Shown: one piece after another, positions 1 to 8,713 of the stretch | How the letters are laid out: every line of letters starts with the position of its first letter | Numbering within the stretch: position 1 is the first letter of the stretch | From: Firmicutes bacterium UBA5286 | GTDB lineage: Bacteria; Bacillota; Proteinivoracia; UBA4975 | DNA: 47,582 nucleotides | Assembly: GCA_002408465.1 (NCBI GenBank) | Contig: DHSM01000033.1 | Location: 1 to 47,582 of the forward strand | Reading direction: 5' to 3' | Program-made: the position numbers and the translations under genes | Notes under the pieces: model-generated | What the model saw: only the letters and a program-made list of their open reading frames with translations | Databases searched by the model: none | Told to the model about the DNA's origin: nothing

Positions 1-66
1 GCCTATTTTGAGACAGCCCCTTAGTAGCAAGAATTCGATATGAGTGGAGAGTTATTAGTATCGATC

Positions 67-1392
67 TTATGGTTCCTCCGGAGGCTCCTCTGGTTCTTGG
101 GGGTCCTCAGGGTTTTCTGGGTCCTGAGGGTCTTCGGGTTTCTCTGGATCTTCTGGGTTCTCTGGATCCGTGGGTATTTGCGGATCTTGGGGGTCCTCAG
201 GGTTTTCCGGACCAGGTTCTACTGGAACGGGTTCCGGTGCGGGTTCAGGTTCTGTTGGCGGTTCCTCTTCTGCTAGAGGCGGTTCTTCCTCATCTGCAGG
301 TTCAGGCTCTTGGGGAAGAGGGGGATAGATGACATCTGTTGCATCAGGCATTACATCGAGACCCCAGATGTCATAGAGCATTTGGGCCCGTGCTTTCTGA
401 TCGATGATGAGATAACTGTAAGACTTGGTCCAGCTTTCCTTTATGCGGCCCAAGGCAAAGGAAGTGGACAGGACATGGGTGCCGATATTATCTGTGTCTA
501 CATTCTGGGTTGCAAAATGGGCCAGAGACATTATCTGTTCCAGGGAGAGATTAGTTTTGGCATTGTTGACGACGCTGGAATATATCTTGGGAATCTTGAC
601 AATGTTGCCGGCGGATTTAATCTGCTTGAAGAGCGCCAGCAAAATATCCTGCTGGTTCTTGACCCGCTGCAGGTCCCCCAGCCGGTAATTGCGGTTTCGG
701 ACAAAGATCAGGAACTGCTGGCCATTCAGGACTTGTTGGCCCTTGCCGAGCAAAACTCTACCGGTTTTATGATAAATATTATTGGGCACATTGTACTCCA
801 CTCCCCCCAGGGTATCGACAATCTGCACTACAGCATCCATATCCACCGAAACATAGTAATGAATCGGAACGCCCTTTAGGGCCATGCTGATTGTTTCAAC
901 CTGGTAGAGCATGCCCAAATTGAACTTTTCTTCATCAGTAGAACCGCCGCCGTATCTCCAGCCGTATGTATAAGCGCTGTTGATCTTGTCGCGGCCGCCA
1001 CCCCTGTTATAGATGGGAACCAGGGTATCCCGGGGAATGCTGATGACATCCACCTTGCCGGTTTCAATATTGATTGATGCCAGCATAATTGTATCTGCCC
1101 GAAAGGCTGAATAGACGTCTTTCCGGTCTTCATTGCGGTCAAAACCCATAAGCAAAATATTGACTGCATCCTTAGAAAAGGCTTCTCTTATATCCATAAT
1201 TTCCTTGCCATGAGCATCGGCTTCAGGGAAACTGATTCTGCCGGGAAACATTTTAGCATAATCTGAAATACGAAAATACCAATAACCCCCTGCGCTGACA
1301 GCAGCAAATACGATTGCCAGAATGACAATTAATATGACTTTCCTTTTCTTCTGTTTGTTTGCCTGGCGTATTTGCTTTCTGCCAAGTTCCAT
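67..1392 (-). CDS. LytR-CpsA-Psr (LCP) family wall-polymer transferase with proline-rich tail
   Basis: The 441-aa protein has a cytoplasmic basic start, one membrane helix (about residues 19-41) and an extracellular LCP domain (about 75-290). The LCP signatures are visible: ADTIMLASINIETG, SIPRDTLVPIYN, DKINSAYTYGW and the arginine-rich VRNRNYRLGDLQRVKNQQ. LCP enzymes move lipid-linked anionic polymers onto peptidoglycan on the outer membrane face. The last ~85 residues are an unusual acidic Pro/Glu/Asp tail built from near-repeats such as PENPEDPQDP, likely a flexible wall spacer. The ATG has GGGGTG upstream. A second LCP gene lies at 2372-3547. Family assignment is firm; the polymer attached is unknown. 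Confidence 0.93.
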   Translation of the reverse strand: MELGRKQIRQANKQKKRKVILIVILAIVFAAVSAGGYWYFRISDYAKMFPGRISFPEADAHGKEIMDIREAFSKDAVNILLMGFDRNEDRKDVYSAFRADTIMLASINIETGKVDVISIPRDTLVPIYNRGGGRDKINSAYTYGWRYGGGSTDEEKFNLGMLYQVETISMALKGVPIHYYVSVDMDAVVQIVDTLGGVEYNVPNNIYHKTGRVLLGKGQQVLNGQQFLIFVRNRNYRLGDLQRVKNQQDILLALFKQIKSAGNIVKIPKIYSSVVNNAKTNLSLEQIMSLAHFATQNVDTDNIGTHVLSTSFALGRIKESWTKSYSYLIIDQKARAQMLYDIWGLDVMPDATDVIYPPLPQEPEPADEEEPPLAEEEPPTEPEPAPEPVPVEPGPENPEDPQDPQIPTDPENPEDPEKPEDPQDPENPEDPQEPEEPPEEP

Positions 1393-1515
1393 TTTGCATC
1401 ACCCCACTTCTCGCATTATAACACTTAAGCCATTGAATCAGTATCCAAAGAAAATTCCTACTTATATTAGATGCACTTAAGCGGCAGTATAGTTCAATAT
1501 ATCAATATTAAAATG

Positions 1516-1537
1516 AGATTCTGCCCGGGGGCAGAAT
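1516..1537 (-). terminator. Probable terminator after the FmdB gene
   Basis: A 9-bp perfect hairpin (ATTCTGCCC / GGGCAGAAT) lies just past the FmdB stop codon. On the minus strand it is followed by a loosely T-rich stretch, so termination is plausible but the U-tract is weak. Confidence 0.5.
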
Positions 1538-1552
1538 TATCAGCATGTTGGA

Positions 1553-1762
1553 TTAGTGACAGCCGGAACAATTGCCACCTTTGCAGCCGCTGCATCCGTC
1601 CTGACCGCCTTTGACTCCGGGGCAGGCAAAAGCGGAAATCAGGCGCTGGAGGCCCCTCTCCCCGCAGCGAGGACAGACCATATCTTTCCCCGTTTCACTC
1701 ATTTTACACAGCTGCTCGCTGCGCTGGCCGCATTTCTTACATTGAAATTCATAGATTGGCAT
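1553..1762 (-). CDS. FmdB-family zinc ribbon protein
   Basis: This 69-aa protein starts MPIYEFQCKKCG, the classic N-terminus of FmdB/CxxC_CXXC_SSSS regulatory zinc ribbons. A second pair CPRCGERG completes the zinc site. The tail is Gly/Cys-rich (CSGCKGGNCSGCH), common in this family. The molecular role is unknown; the name derives from a formylmethanofuran dehydrogenase regulator. The ATG has GAGGTGA upstream. It is divergent from queT and shares the short promoter region 1763-1828. Confidence 0.88.
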   Translation of the reverse strand: MPIYEFQCKKCGQRSEQLCKMSETGKDMVCPRCGERGLQRLISAFACPGVKGGQDGCSGCKGGNCSGCH

Positions 1763-1784
1763 GGAATGTCACCTCTTGTTTCAT

Positions 1785-1790
1785 TATAAT
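1785..1790 (+). promoter_or_regulatory. TATAAT -10 box in the fmdB/queT divergent region
   Basis: A consensus TATAAT sits 38 bp before the queT start. The surrounding ATTATAAT is palindromic, so it could also serve as a -10 for the divergent FmdB gene. The -35 (TGGAAT, 17 bp upstream) is poor. No preQ1 riboswitch was recognised in the 66-bp gap. Confidence 0.4.
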
Positions 1791-1828
1791 AAATAGAGCT
1801 TGCATATGGCAATACGAGGAGTGCTTAT

Positions 1829-2341
1829 ATGAAAAAAGAATTAACCCGCCCTGTAACCCGAGGCGGAGTGATAGCCGCATTGTATATTATTCTTACAGTA
1901 TCTTTGGGCCAGCTGGCCCAGGGCCTGGCGCTGGGGCCGGTTTTTGTCCAGTTTCGCCCGGCAGAAGCCCTGACGGTGCTGCCAATTCTCTTTCCCGAAG
2001 CAGTGCCCGCCCTCTTCATCGGAGTGTTGATTGCCAACGCAATCTCACAGTTTGGCTGGATTGATATGGTCTTTGGCAGCCTGCTGACTCTGGCGGCAGC
2101 CTATGTTACCCGGCGAACCCGCACACATCTCCTGGCCTGGTTCAGCCCGGTAATCTTTAACGCCCTGGGTGTCAGCATCTATGTGGCCTATTTTATCACC
2201 AACCAGTGGTGGACATCCGCCTATTGGCTGGCTTATTTTCAGCAGGTGCTGTCCATTGGCATCAGTGAAGCCCTGGTGGTGTTCGGGCTGGGCCTGCCCC
2301 TGATAGCCTACCTGCGGAAAAACATGTTTGGCGAATACTAA
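1829..2341 (+). CDS. queT: QueT-family queuosine-precursor transporter (ECF S component)
   Basis: The 170-aa membrane protein matches the QueT family: an N-terminal basic stretch followed by about five hydrophobic helices, with the conserved-looking segment GPVFVQFRPAEALTVLP. QueT proteins are substrate-binding S components of energy-coupling-factor transporters, thought to import queuine or a precursor such as preQ1 for tRNA modification. The shared EcfA/EcfT energising module is not in this window. The ATG is preceded by GAGGAG. A strong terminator follows directly. Family call is good; the exact substrate is inferred. Confidence 0.85.
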   Translation: MKKELTRPVTRGGVIAALYIILTVSLGQLAQGLALGPVFVQFRPAEALTVLPILFPEAVPALFIGVLIANAISQFGWIDMVFGSLLTLAAAYVTRRTRTHLLAWFSPVIFNALGVSIYVAYFITNQWWTSAYWLAYFQQVLSIGISEALVVFGLGLPLIAYLRKNMFGEY

Positions 2342-2345
2342 AGGA

Positions 2346-2366
2346 AACCACCCTTAGCGGGTGGTT
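2346..2366 (+). terminator. Intrinsic terminator between queT and LCP gene 2
   Basis: A perfect 8-bp stem AACCACCC / GGGTGGTT with a 5-nt loop starts 5 bp after the queT stop and is followed by TTGCTTT. The AA tract on the other side means it may also stop the convergent LCP transcript. Confidence 0.8.
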
Positions 2367-2371
2367 TTGCT

Positions 2372-3547
2372 TTAGGGCTCTAGGAGAAAGTCCTCCAGCT
2401 CTGAAGGCTCGTCACTGGGGCCGGCGCCTGGCTCAGTTTCCGGATCTTCCTTTTTTAATGGGGGGAGCAGAGTATCTGGGGGACCGGGCTCGACGACCTT
2501 GCCCCAGATGTTTTCAACGAGCTTAACCCGCTTAGGATGATCCAGGAGATAATAGGGAAGGCTCTCACGGCGGCCGGGGATTCCTCCGGATTCATACCTG
2601 CCTGCTAAAGTATTATTGCTGATGCTGTCTGAATCTATTTTCTGAGTTGCGAACCTGGCCAGGGCCAGTATCTGCTCTATGGAAAGGTTGGTCCTGACGT
2701 TCCTGGTCATTCCCAGGAAAACCTGAGGGGCGTAGATAAGTTTATTGGCCTGCTTAAACTGGCTGAAGGCAGCTTTAAGGATTGCCTGTTGATTAGCAGC
2801 CCGCACTCTGTCCGAAGAACCCTTGCGACTGCGGATAAAGTACATGAATTTAAGCCCGTCCAGTTTTTGATAGCCCTTTCCCACCAACAGCCGCCCATTC
2901 CAGTCAGTTACATCCTTGGGCACATCGTACCAGACACCGCCCATAATATCGACTATTTCTTTAACCGCCTCCATGTCTACCGAGACGTAGAAATGGATAG
3001 GCACCCCACCCAGCACTTTGCTGATGGTCTCAACCTGGGTTATGAGGCCGGCCTCCACTTTATCCTCAACGCCAGGTAGGCCGTTGCTCCAGCCCCAGTA
3101 ATTGGCGGAGTTAATCTTGTCTTTATACTTTCCCTGGTTATAGATAGGGACAAGGCTGTCCCGGGGAATACTGACAATATTGACTTCACCGGTTTCAATA
3201 TTGACGGCAGCAACCATATTGGCATCGACCAGACCGGTATAACCTTTAAGGCGTTTTTTGACACGGGCGTCATTGCTGTCGTGGCCCAGAAGAGCGATAT
3301 TAATTATCTTCTGACCCGAAAAAGCTGCATTCATATCGGGAGAGTTGGTCTCATTATCTTCTCCCGTCCAATCGATATTTTTAAAGACAGTATCCATATC
3401 GGAAAGGCGGCGCAGGTACAAGGCGCCTGCACTGCCCAGGCATAACGAGATAATTATGACGATTATTGCGATTTTTTTCAGTTTGCTTAAACTCCGAAGC
3501 CTCCATGTCTTTTTTATTATTTCAGGTCTTTTGTCTGTCTGTTCCAA
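2372..3547 (-). CDS. LytR-CpsA-Psr (LCP) family protein
   Basis: A second LCP transferase of about 391 aa. A basic cytoplasmic segment precedes one membrane helix (KKIAIIVIIISLCLGSAGAL) and the LCP domain, with INIALLGHD, VNIETGEVNIVSIPRDS, DKINSANYWGW and the Arg-rich FIRSRKGSSDRVRAANQQ. The C-terminal ~35 residues are acidic and Pro-rich but shorter than in the first LCP protein. I chose the TTG at 3547 because GGAGG lies 7 nt upstream; the in-frame ATG at 3562 has no ribosome site because it overlaps that GGAGG. The two LCP genes are paralogues separated by fmdB and queT. Confidence 0.92.
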   Translation of the reverse strand: MEQTDKRPEIIKKTWRLRSLSKLKKIAIIVIIISLCLGSAGALYLRRLSDMDTVFKNIDWTGEDNETNSPDMNAAFSGQKIINIALLGHDSNDARVKKRLKGYTGLVDANMVAAVNIETGEVNIVSIPRDSLVPIYNQGKYKDKINSANYWGWSNGLPGVEDKVEAGLITQVETISKVLGGVPIHFYVSVDMEAVKEIVDIMGGVWYDVPKDVTDWNGRLLVGKGYQKLDGLKFMYFIRSRKGSSDRVRAANQQAILKAAFSQFKQANKLIYAPQVFLGMTRNVRTNLSIEQILALARFATQKIDSDSISNNTLAGRYESGGIPGRRESLPYYLLDHPKRVKLVENIWGKVVEPGPPDTLLPPLKKEDPETEPGAGPSDEPSELEDFLLEP

Positions 3548-3623
3548 AGCCCCACCTCCCATTGCAGTTAATTATACGCTATTCCCGAAAAGAATACATC
3601 CCCTCAAAAACCTAAAGCTCCTG

Positions 3624-4064
3624 TCAGGAGCCTTTGGTATCAGAGGGAGAAAAGCGGCTGAGGTCGAGATTGGTCTCCAAGCTGAAGAGAGCTCCATTTT
3701 GGCCAATCCGGCCCCGGATGACAAGTTTATATGTGCCCGGCGCAAATGTGCCTGCCGGGATGGAGTAGACTAACTGTCTTTTAGAAGTGTTAAGCATGGG
3801 GATGAAGGCATTGGGATTTTTGTATTCAACCCAATTGCCGCCGGTGTCCTGCCTGAACATTTCGATGCCTGCCCAATCCGCAGGGAGAAAAAGCCTGCGT
3901 TTATCGGGATTGGCCAGAGTAAGGGTAATCTCATCATCCATAGATAAGGGTTGCTCGGTAACTGCCAGAGACAAAGAAGGCACCGCTTTTCCGACACAGC
4001 CCGCCAATGTTAAAAAGGCCAGGAGCAAGATAAGGGTTGTTGCCTTTTTGTTAATAATGTTCAT
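3624..4064 (-). CDS. Small lipoprotein with Ig-like fold
   Basis: About 146 aa. A short basic N-terminus, a hydrophobic h-region and the lipobox LAGC (Cys about residue 23) mark a lipoprotein anchored outside the membrane. The rest has the alternating beta pattern of bacterial Ig-like domains (for example ITLTLANPDKRRLFLPADW and GTYKLVIRG). Such domains are common in surface proteins, and no enzymatic motif is visible. Two adjacent ATGs exist; the second (4064) has better spacing from the G-rich ribosome site. Function unknown. Confidence 0.75.
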   Translation of the reverse strand: MNIINKKATTLILLLAFLTLAGCVGKAVPSLSLAVTEQPLSMDDEITLTLANPDKRRLFLPADWAGIEMFRQDTGGNWVEYKNPNAFIPMLNTSKRQLVYSIPAGTFAPGTYKLVIRGRIGQNGALFSLETNLDLSRFSPSDTKGS

Positions 4065-4118
4065 CATCCTCCCCCTCTCTGTTTACCTCTTATTATATTC
4101 GACGCTTGAGACAGAAAT

Positions 4119-5318
4119 TTAGTTGCATTGCTGATATTTCCCTTCGGCATACTGCCAGGCAGTCTCAGTCAGGAGGGCCGTGCCCAGCCAGAGGATTGAT
4201 TCGTCAAAGTCAAAGCGGCCATGATGGTGGGGACTGTCTGTGCCAGTATTGCCCGCCCCCAGAAGAAAGAAGGTCCCGGGAACCGCTTGCAGGAAAAAGG
4301 ACACATCCTCGCTGACCATGGTGGGAAATTCTAATACCTTGACATTTTCCGGACCGGCAAGGGAAGCGGCAATCTTGCGGAAGAACTTGGTAAACTGGGG
4401 GTCATTGATTACCGGGGGGTAACCCTGATCCAATTTGAATTTGTACTGGGCCTTCCAGGTTTTGCAGATGCCGGCCATCACTTCTTCCAGGCGGGTCCGG
4501 AGAATATCCCCGGCGGACTGGTGAAAATAGCGGATGGTCCCCTGGAGATAGACCTCTGTGGGGATGATATTATGGGTGCTGCCTCCCTGAATCTGTCCCA
4601 CCGTCAACACCGCCGGATAAAGAGGCGGAATCTCTCTGCTGATGATGCGCTGCCAGGCCGTAATGATTTCGGCGCTGATGACCACTGGGTCAACTGTGTT
4701 GTGGGGCAAGGCCCCATGGCCCCCCCTTCCTATGACCCAGGCCTCGAAATTATTGACCGCTGCCATAATGGGGCCGAAAGTGATGCCAACCTGGCCCAGG
4801 GTTAGTTCCGGCGAAAGGGTGCCGATGTGGCCGGCTACTATAGCCTCAACCTGATGACGCTGGAGGACGCCGTCGTCGATCACTGCCTTGGCTCCCCGCC
4901 AGCCCTCTTCCCCGGGCTGGAAGATGATGATCACTGTGCCCGCTAAGTCCTGCCTATGCCGGGACAGCAGCCTGGCAGTGCCCAGCCCCATGGCGATATG
5001 ACCGTCATGGCCGCAGGCATGCATTTTCCCGGGATATTTGGAGACAAAGTCATGGGTGTTTTCCTCCTGAATGGGCAAGGCATCCATATCTACCCGGACG
5101 CCAATGGTAGGGCCGGGCCGGGAGCCACGCACTATCCCCACAACTCCGGTCTTGCCCACACCCCTTTCAGTTTCCACACCCCAGTCCTCAAGGCGGGCGG
5201 CAATATAATCTGCCGTTTCCTCTACAGCAAAGCCCACCCCCGGGCGCCGGTGGCACCAGCGCCGCCACTCAACCAGCTTAGCCTGAATATCCTTGGCCTC
5301 TTGTTTGAAATCTCTTAT
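4119..5318 (-). CDS. M20 family metal-dependent amidohydrolase/peptidase, non-canonical start likely
   Basis: An M20D-type amidohydrolase (about 399 aa) related to N-acyl-amino-acid and hippurate hydrolases. Metal-site motifs are visible: HACGHDGH and FQPGEEG, plus a C-terminal SPHHHGRFDFDE. A small dimerisation domain interrupts the catalytic domain. The family N-terminus should begin near RDFKQEAKDIQ. The only strong ribosome site (GGAGG at 5327-5331) sits 8 nt before an ATA codon (5316-5318), and no ATG, GTG or TTG occurs nearby in frame. The next in-frame upstream start (TTG at 5426) lacks a ribosome site and would add 36 unlikely residues. The substrate cannot be predicted. Confidence 0.88.
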   Translation of the reverse strand: MRDFKQEAKDIQAKLVEWRRWCHRRPGVGFAVEETADYIAARLEDWGVETERGVGKTGVVGIVRGSRPGPTIGVRVDMDALPIQEENTHDFVSKYPGKMHACGHDGHIAMGLGTARLLSRHRQDLAGTVIIIFQPGEEGWRGAKAVIDDGVLQRHQVEAIVAGHIGTLSPELTLGQVGITFGPIMAAVNNFEAWVIGRGGHGALPHNTVDPVVISAEIITAWQRIISREIPPLYPAVLTVGQIQGGSTHNIIPTEVYLQGTIRYFHQSAGDILRTRLEEVMAGICKTWKAQYKFKLDQGYPPVINDPQFTKFFRKIAASLAGPENVKVLEFPTMVSEDVSFFLQAVPGTFFLLGAGNTGTDSPHHHGRFDFDESILWLGTALLTETAWQYAEGKYQQCN

Positions 5319-5527
5319 CTTAACCGCCTCCGCTATTTTACTAACGGATAAATAATAGCATGCACCCTGTCTATAATATAGGATAGAAACACAATTTATT
5401 ATCTTCTTTTGCCGCCGGGGATGCAATATAATTTTTCTTGGGGGGATATGTGTGATAATATCATTGATAGCAGCAGTTTACTGATAATCTGTCCAAGATA
5501 AAACAACATTTATGGGAGGGGAAAACA

Positions 5528-6646
5528 TTGAAATTCTTAAGCAGACTGGAGTACAAATTCCGCACTTTTAAGGAGCAGGTGGGCGCCTTTGTTGAATTTA
5601 ACTTTTTTAAGCTCACGCATCAGACAGACCGCAGCTTTCTGCTTCAAGTTTGGGAATGCCTGTGGGGCTGGCTGCGCTACGGCCTGCTGCCAAAATCTTA
5701 CTATAATTACCGCCTGTATGAGGACAGGGCCCCCCTGTCCCAAAAAGTCAGGTCCTATGTATCCGACCATAGTTACTTCAGCAAGCTGGGCCAGGTAAAT
5801 ATGCGCAACAATGTCATCCTCAGCAATAAATGGGTGTTTCATAATTACTTTGACAACTACCCCATTTACCTGCCCAAGTGTTGGGGGTATTTTCATAAAA
5901 ACGGCGGCATCTGGACAGAAACAGGCGAAGTTTTTGGCTTTGAAGAGCTGCCGGCGATTTTTAAGAGGATGGACGGCCACAAAGTGGTCATCAAGCCCAT
6001 CCGCGGCAGCAGCGGTTCGAGAATTGTAGTTGCCGACGTGCTCTGTGAAGAAGACAGGGTATCTCTGTTAGTTAGCGGCGCCAAGGTGCCTCTGGAGGAA
6101 TTTGCCCTTAACTTTAAAAAGAGCAATTACATAATCGAGGAACGCCTGCCCCAACACTCTGCCCTCAATGCAATCTACCCCCATTCAGTGAACACGGTGC
6201 GCATCAATACCCTTTATGACACCCGGGAAGTCAAGCTCTGGGGGGCGATTATCAAGCTGGGCACCGGCAGCGCCGAGATCGACAACTGGGGCAAAGGCAG
6301 CCTCTGTGTAGGCATTGACATGGAAACAGGCAAAATGCTTACCGGCAGCCATGATATCTTTTATTCCAAACAAATCTTGGCTCCTATTAGCGTTCATCCC
6401 GACACCAAGGTGCAATTTGAAGGTGTAGAGCTGCCCTATTGGCAGGAGCTGAAAGAAACTGTGCGCAAGGCGGCCCAGCTGGCGCCAATCTTGCCCTATA
6501 TTGCCTGGGATGTGGCCATAACTCCAGAGGGACCCTGCATTATTGAAGGCAACGGCCGTTCCGACCTGTCCATGGTCCAGGTCCATGGAGGGCTTAATAA
6601 TCCAGAAGCTAAAGAATTCTGGCGGCAATTCGGCATCAAAATATAA
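5528..6646 (+). CDS. Sugar-transfer-associated ATP-grasp protein
   Basis: A 372-aa protein resembling the ATP-grasp family found in surface polysaccharide and capsule loci. ATP-grasp features include VVIKPIRGSSGSR (nucleotide-binding lysine and Gly-rich loop), YIIEERLPQH (hinge acidic residues) and IEGNGRSDLSMVQ near the C-terminus (metal/phosphate site). The N-terminal ~100 residues are aromatic-rich and family-specific. It probably forms an amide- or ester-type bond on a cell-surface glycan, which is inference. It starts with TTG, 6 nt after GGGAGGGG. It is monocistronic, divergent from the amidohydrolase gene. Confidence 0.8.
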   Translation: MKFLSRLEYKFRTFKEQVGAFVEFNFFKLTHQTDRSFLLQVWECLWGWLRYGLLPKSYYNYRLYEDRAPLSQKVRSYVSDHSYFSKLGQVNMRNNVILSNKWVFHNYFDNYPIYLPKCWGYFHKNGGIWTETGEVFGFEELPAIFKRMDGHKVVIKPIRGSSGSRIVVADVLCEEDRVSLLVSGAKVPLEEFALNFKKSNYIIEERLPQHSALNAIYPHSVNTVRINTLYDTREVKLWGAIIKLGTGSAEIDNWGKGSLCVGIDMETGKMLTGSHDIFYSKQILAPISVHPDTKVQFEGVELPYWQELKETVRKAAQLAPILPYIAWDVAITPEGPCIIEGNGRSDLSMVQVHGGLNNPEAKEFWRQFGIKI

Positions 6647-6647
6647 T

Positions 6648-6678
6648 AAAATAAGCGGGACATGCGCCTGCTTATTTT
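6648..6678. terminator. Bidirectional intrinsic terminator
   Basis: A 9-bp stem AAAATAAGC / GCTTATTTT with A-rich and T-rich flanks sits between the convergent ATP-grasp and rubredoxin-like genes. It should work on both strands, and it overlaps the last base of the rubredoxin-like gene. Confidence 0.75.
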
Positions 6679-7007
6679 TATCCCCATTTTCCCTTATTCA
6701 TGTGATTGTTAATTTCTGCTTTCAGGGACTGGCGGGCGAAACCTGCGAAGTCCTGACATTCCTTATACAGCTTGACACAGGCGGGATCCAAATCGTCTTC
6801 AATCCCCGCCTGGGCCAGTTCAATAATGGCATCCAGATAGCTGTCAAGCTCCATTAACAGGGTGTTGCCCAGGCGGGAACGCTCAACCAGGTCAACCCGC
6901 TGCTGATCCAAGGCGGCGAATTTCTCTTTGGGGGCGCCGCATTTTGGACATTTGTCCGGAGCCCCGGGTCCCTCATGGATATAGTTGCACACGCTGCACT
7001 GCCACAT
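6678..7007 (-). CDS. Rubredoxin-like domain protein with helical C-terminal domain
   Basis: About 109 aa. The N-terminus MWQCSVCNYIHEG with KCPKCGAPK gives the four cysteines of a rubredoxin-like iron site (CxxC...CxxC). The remaining ~75 residues are predicted helical (a small helical domain rich in Leu, Glu and Lys) without obvious di-iron ligands. It sits 25 bp downstream of rubrerythrin and probably forms an operon with it, as an electron-transfer partner in peroxide or superoxide detoxification (inferred). The start at 7007 is chosen because GGGAGGGAG lies upstream; a longer frame would overlap the rubrerythrin gene. Confidence 0.82.
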   Translation of the reverse strand: MWQCSVCNYIHEGPGAPDKCPKCGAPKEKFAALDQQRVDLVERSRLGNTLLMELDSYLDAIIELAQAGIEDDLDPACVKLYKECQDFAGFARQSLKAEINNHMNKGKWG

Positions 7008-7032
7008 GGCGAATTCTCCCTCCCTGTTCAGA

Positions 7033-7569
7033 TTAATAGTTTTCTTTGTACAGTTCATACCAGGCCTGAGGATGGAAACAGGCCGGGCAAGTTTCCGGAG
7101 CCTCGGTGCCGGTATGTATATACCCGCAGTTGAGGCAGCGCCACTGAACCTCTTCCTGGCGTTTGAAGACTTTGCCTTCCTTTACATTAGCCAGCAGCTT
7201 GAGATACCGCTTCTCGTGTTCTTCTTCTACCTCCGCCACTTCGTGGAACCAGTCGGCGATTTCAGCAAATCCCTCTTTGCGGGCTGCCTCTTCAAATTCT
7301 TTATACATTGTACTCCATTCGTAATTCTCACCGTGGGCAGCGTCTTTGAGGTTCTCTGCGGTATTGCCCAGGCCTCCCAAATATTTGAATGCCTGCTTGG
7401 CATGAGCTCTTTCGTTTTCTGCCGTCTCTAATAAAACCTTGGCAATGTGTTCAAACCCTTCTTTTTTGGCTATCTGAGCATAAAAACTGTATTTGTTGCG
7501 AGCCTGAGACTCCCCTGCAAATGCAGCTATGAGATTCTTTTCAGTCTGAGTTCCCTTGATAGTTGCCAA
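7033..7569 (-). CDS. rbr: Rubrerythrin
   Basis: A 178-aa rubrerythrin: a non-haem di-iron peroxidase that protects anaerobes from H2O2. The ferritin-like domain shows the repeated acidic/His ligands (AFAGESQARNKY, ETAENERAHAKQ, EVAEVEEEHEKRY). A C-terminal rubredoxin domain has CLNCGYIHTG and CPACFHPQ. I prefer the TTG at 7569 (giving MATIKGTQTEKNL) because AGGAAG lies 8 nt upstream; the GTG at 7578 abuts that site. The rubredoxin-like protein follows in the same direction. Cytoplasmic. Confidence 0.95.
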   Translation of the reverse strand: MATIKGTQTEKNLIAAFAGESQARNKYSFYAQIAKKEGFEHIAKVLLETAENERAHAKQAFKYLGGLGNTAENLKDAAHGENYEWSTMYKEFEEAARKEGFAEIADWFHEVAEVEEEHEKRYLKLLANVKEGKVFKRQEEVQWRCLNCGYIHTGTEAPETCPACFHPQAWYELYKENY

Positions 7570-7668
7570 TGGATACACTTCCTTTCACTTTTTCAGTAAT
7601 TATTACTGTTAATACCATCTTACCTTTAATTTCTTGGGTTTGCAAGGGAAAAAGCAAAAAAGCCGGGA

Positions 7669-8628
7669 TTATCCGGCATGAGAATTCGCCTGGGCATCTG
7701 CAGTTAAAAAAGTTACCTGGATGCCCACATCGCCCATATAATTCAGGACAATCTGCGCCTGCATCAGAGAAAGCAGGTACCTGGCTGCCATCAAGCCCAG
7801 GCCGCCATAAAACTCCTCCGTCAGCATGCGCAAGTCCCTGACCTGGGCGCCTTTAGAATTGATTTCAACTGTGACCAAGTGCCGGCGGCGGTTGCAGACA
7901 ATTACCGAGCACAGCCCCTCAGCAGCTGCCTGTCTGCTCAAATTAACCAGCCCCCCCAAGACTGTGCGGGCATGATCGGGGCAGCCTCTGACAGGGGGGA
8001 TATTGCCAATTACCTGCAGAAATTGTTCACAGGCCCGGCGCTCCAAGACCTCTTCAAGAACAGGCAATAAATCAAAAACACCTTGGCAAAAGGGCTCCTC
8101 ACTGAGGCGGCGCACCCAGTCGCCGAATTCCTTCATGACAAAAGCTTCCCGAATTGCCATTTCCGCATAGAGAGGGATGCTGGCTAAATCCCCCTTCTCT
8201 GCATCCTGTCTTATCAGCTGCAGGCAATTAAACACCGTGGTCAGGGGGTTGTTGACCCGGTCTCCGGCCTCAAGGGCAAAATCCTGCATGAACTTGTGCA
8301 TCTCCAGCATTGAATCCCGAGACATGGCGACGGGGTGAAACTTGAAAGCGATTTCCCGGTTTGTGAGCCTTCTGGCTTCCACATCAATGGCAAGGCCTTC
8401 GAAATCCAGACTGAACAGTGAAGGATCGTTGCCTTTGCGAACTCTGTCAGCATAACACGCCAGGGTATCCCCTGCAGGCAGCTGCAATAGATGATATCTG
8501 TCTGTATCAATTCCGAACAGCCATTCTGCCCATCGGTTGTGCCAAAAAATATTGTTGGCCTCATCGATTAACAGCATGGGAGTCAGCTGTTTATTCCCCC
8601 AAAACATAAAATCGTATAAATCCAGCAT
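7669..8628 (-). CDS. PAS plus degenerate histidine-kinase-like protein
   Basis: About 319 aa. The N-terminal ~110 residues look like a PAS sensor (LLIDEANNIFWHNRWAEWLFG). A DHp-like segment follows at about residues 135-165 (AGDRVNNPLTTVFNCLQLI). In ordinary kinases this reads AHEIRNPLTT, so the phospho-acceptor His is replaced here. The C-terminal part resembles an ATPase domain (EEFYGGLGLMAARYLL) but lacks clear G1/G2 glycine boxes. It may be a signalling or scaffold protein rather than an active kinase, perhaps linked to sporulation as in Spo0B-like proteins (speculative). No response regulator is adjacent. Start chosen at the second ATG after GGGGGTGAGG. Confidence 0.65.
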   Translation of the reverse strand: MLDLYDFMFWGNKQLTPMLLIDEANNIFWHNRWAEWLFGIDTDRYHLLQLPAGDTLACYADRVRKGNDPSLFSLDFEGLAIDVEARRLTNREIAFKFHPVAMSRDSMLEMHKFMQDFALEAGDRVNNPLTTVFNCLQLIRQDAEKGDLASIPLYAEMAIREAFVMKEFGDWVRRLSEEPFCQGVFDLLPVLEEVLERRACEQFLQVIGNIPPVRGCPDHARTVLGGLVNLSRQAAAEGLCSVIVCNRRRHLVTVEINSKGAQVRDLRMLTEEFYGGLGLMAARYLLSLMQAQIVLNYMGDVGIQVTFLTADAQANSHAG

Positions 8629-8713
8629 CCTCACCCCCATGTAATCCTAATACATATATTCGTCGAAAGGGGGAGGTTTCCTGTATCTCAACCCTGGAAA
8701 TTGCACTACAAAA

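Noticed and set aside
1763..1828. Possible preQ1 riboswitch upstream of queT
   Set aside because: No preQ1 aptamer consensus is present; only a -10 box and ribosome site are seen.
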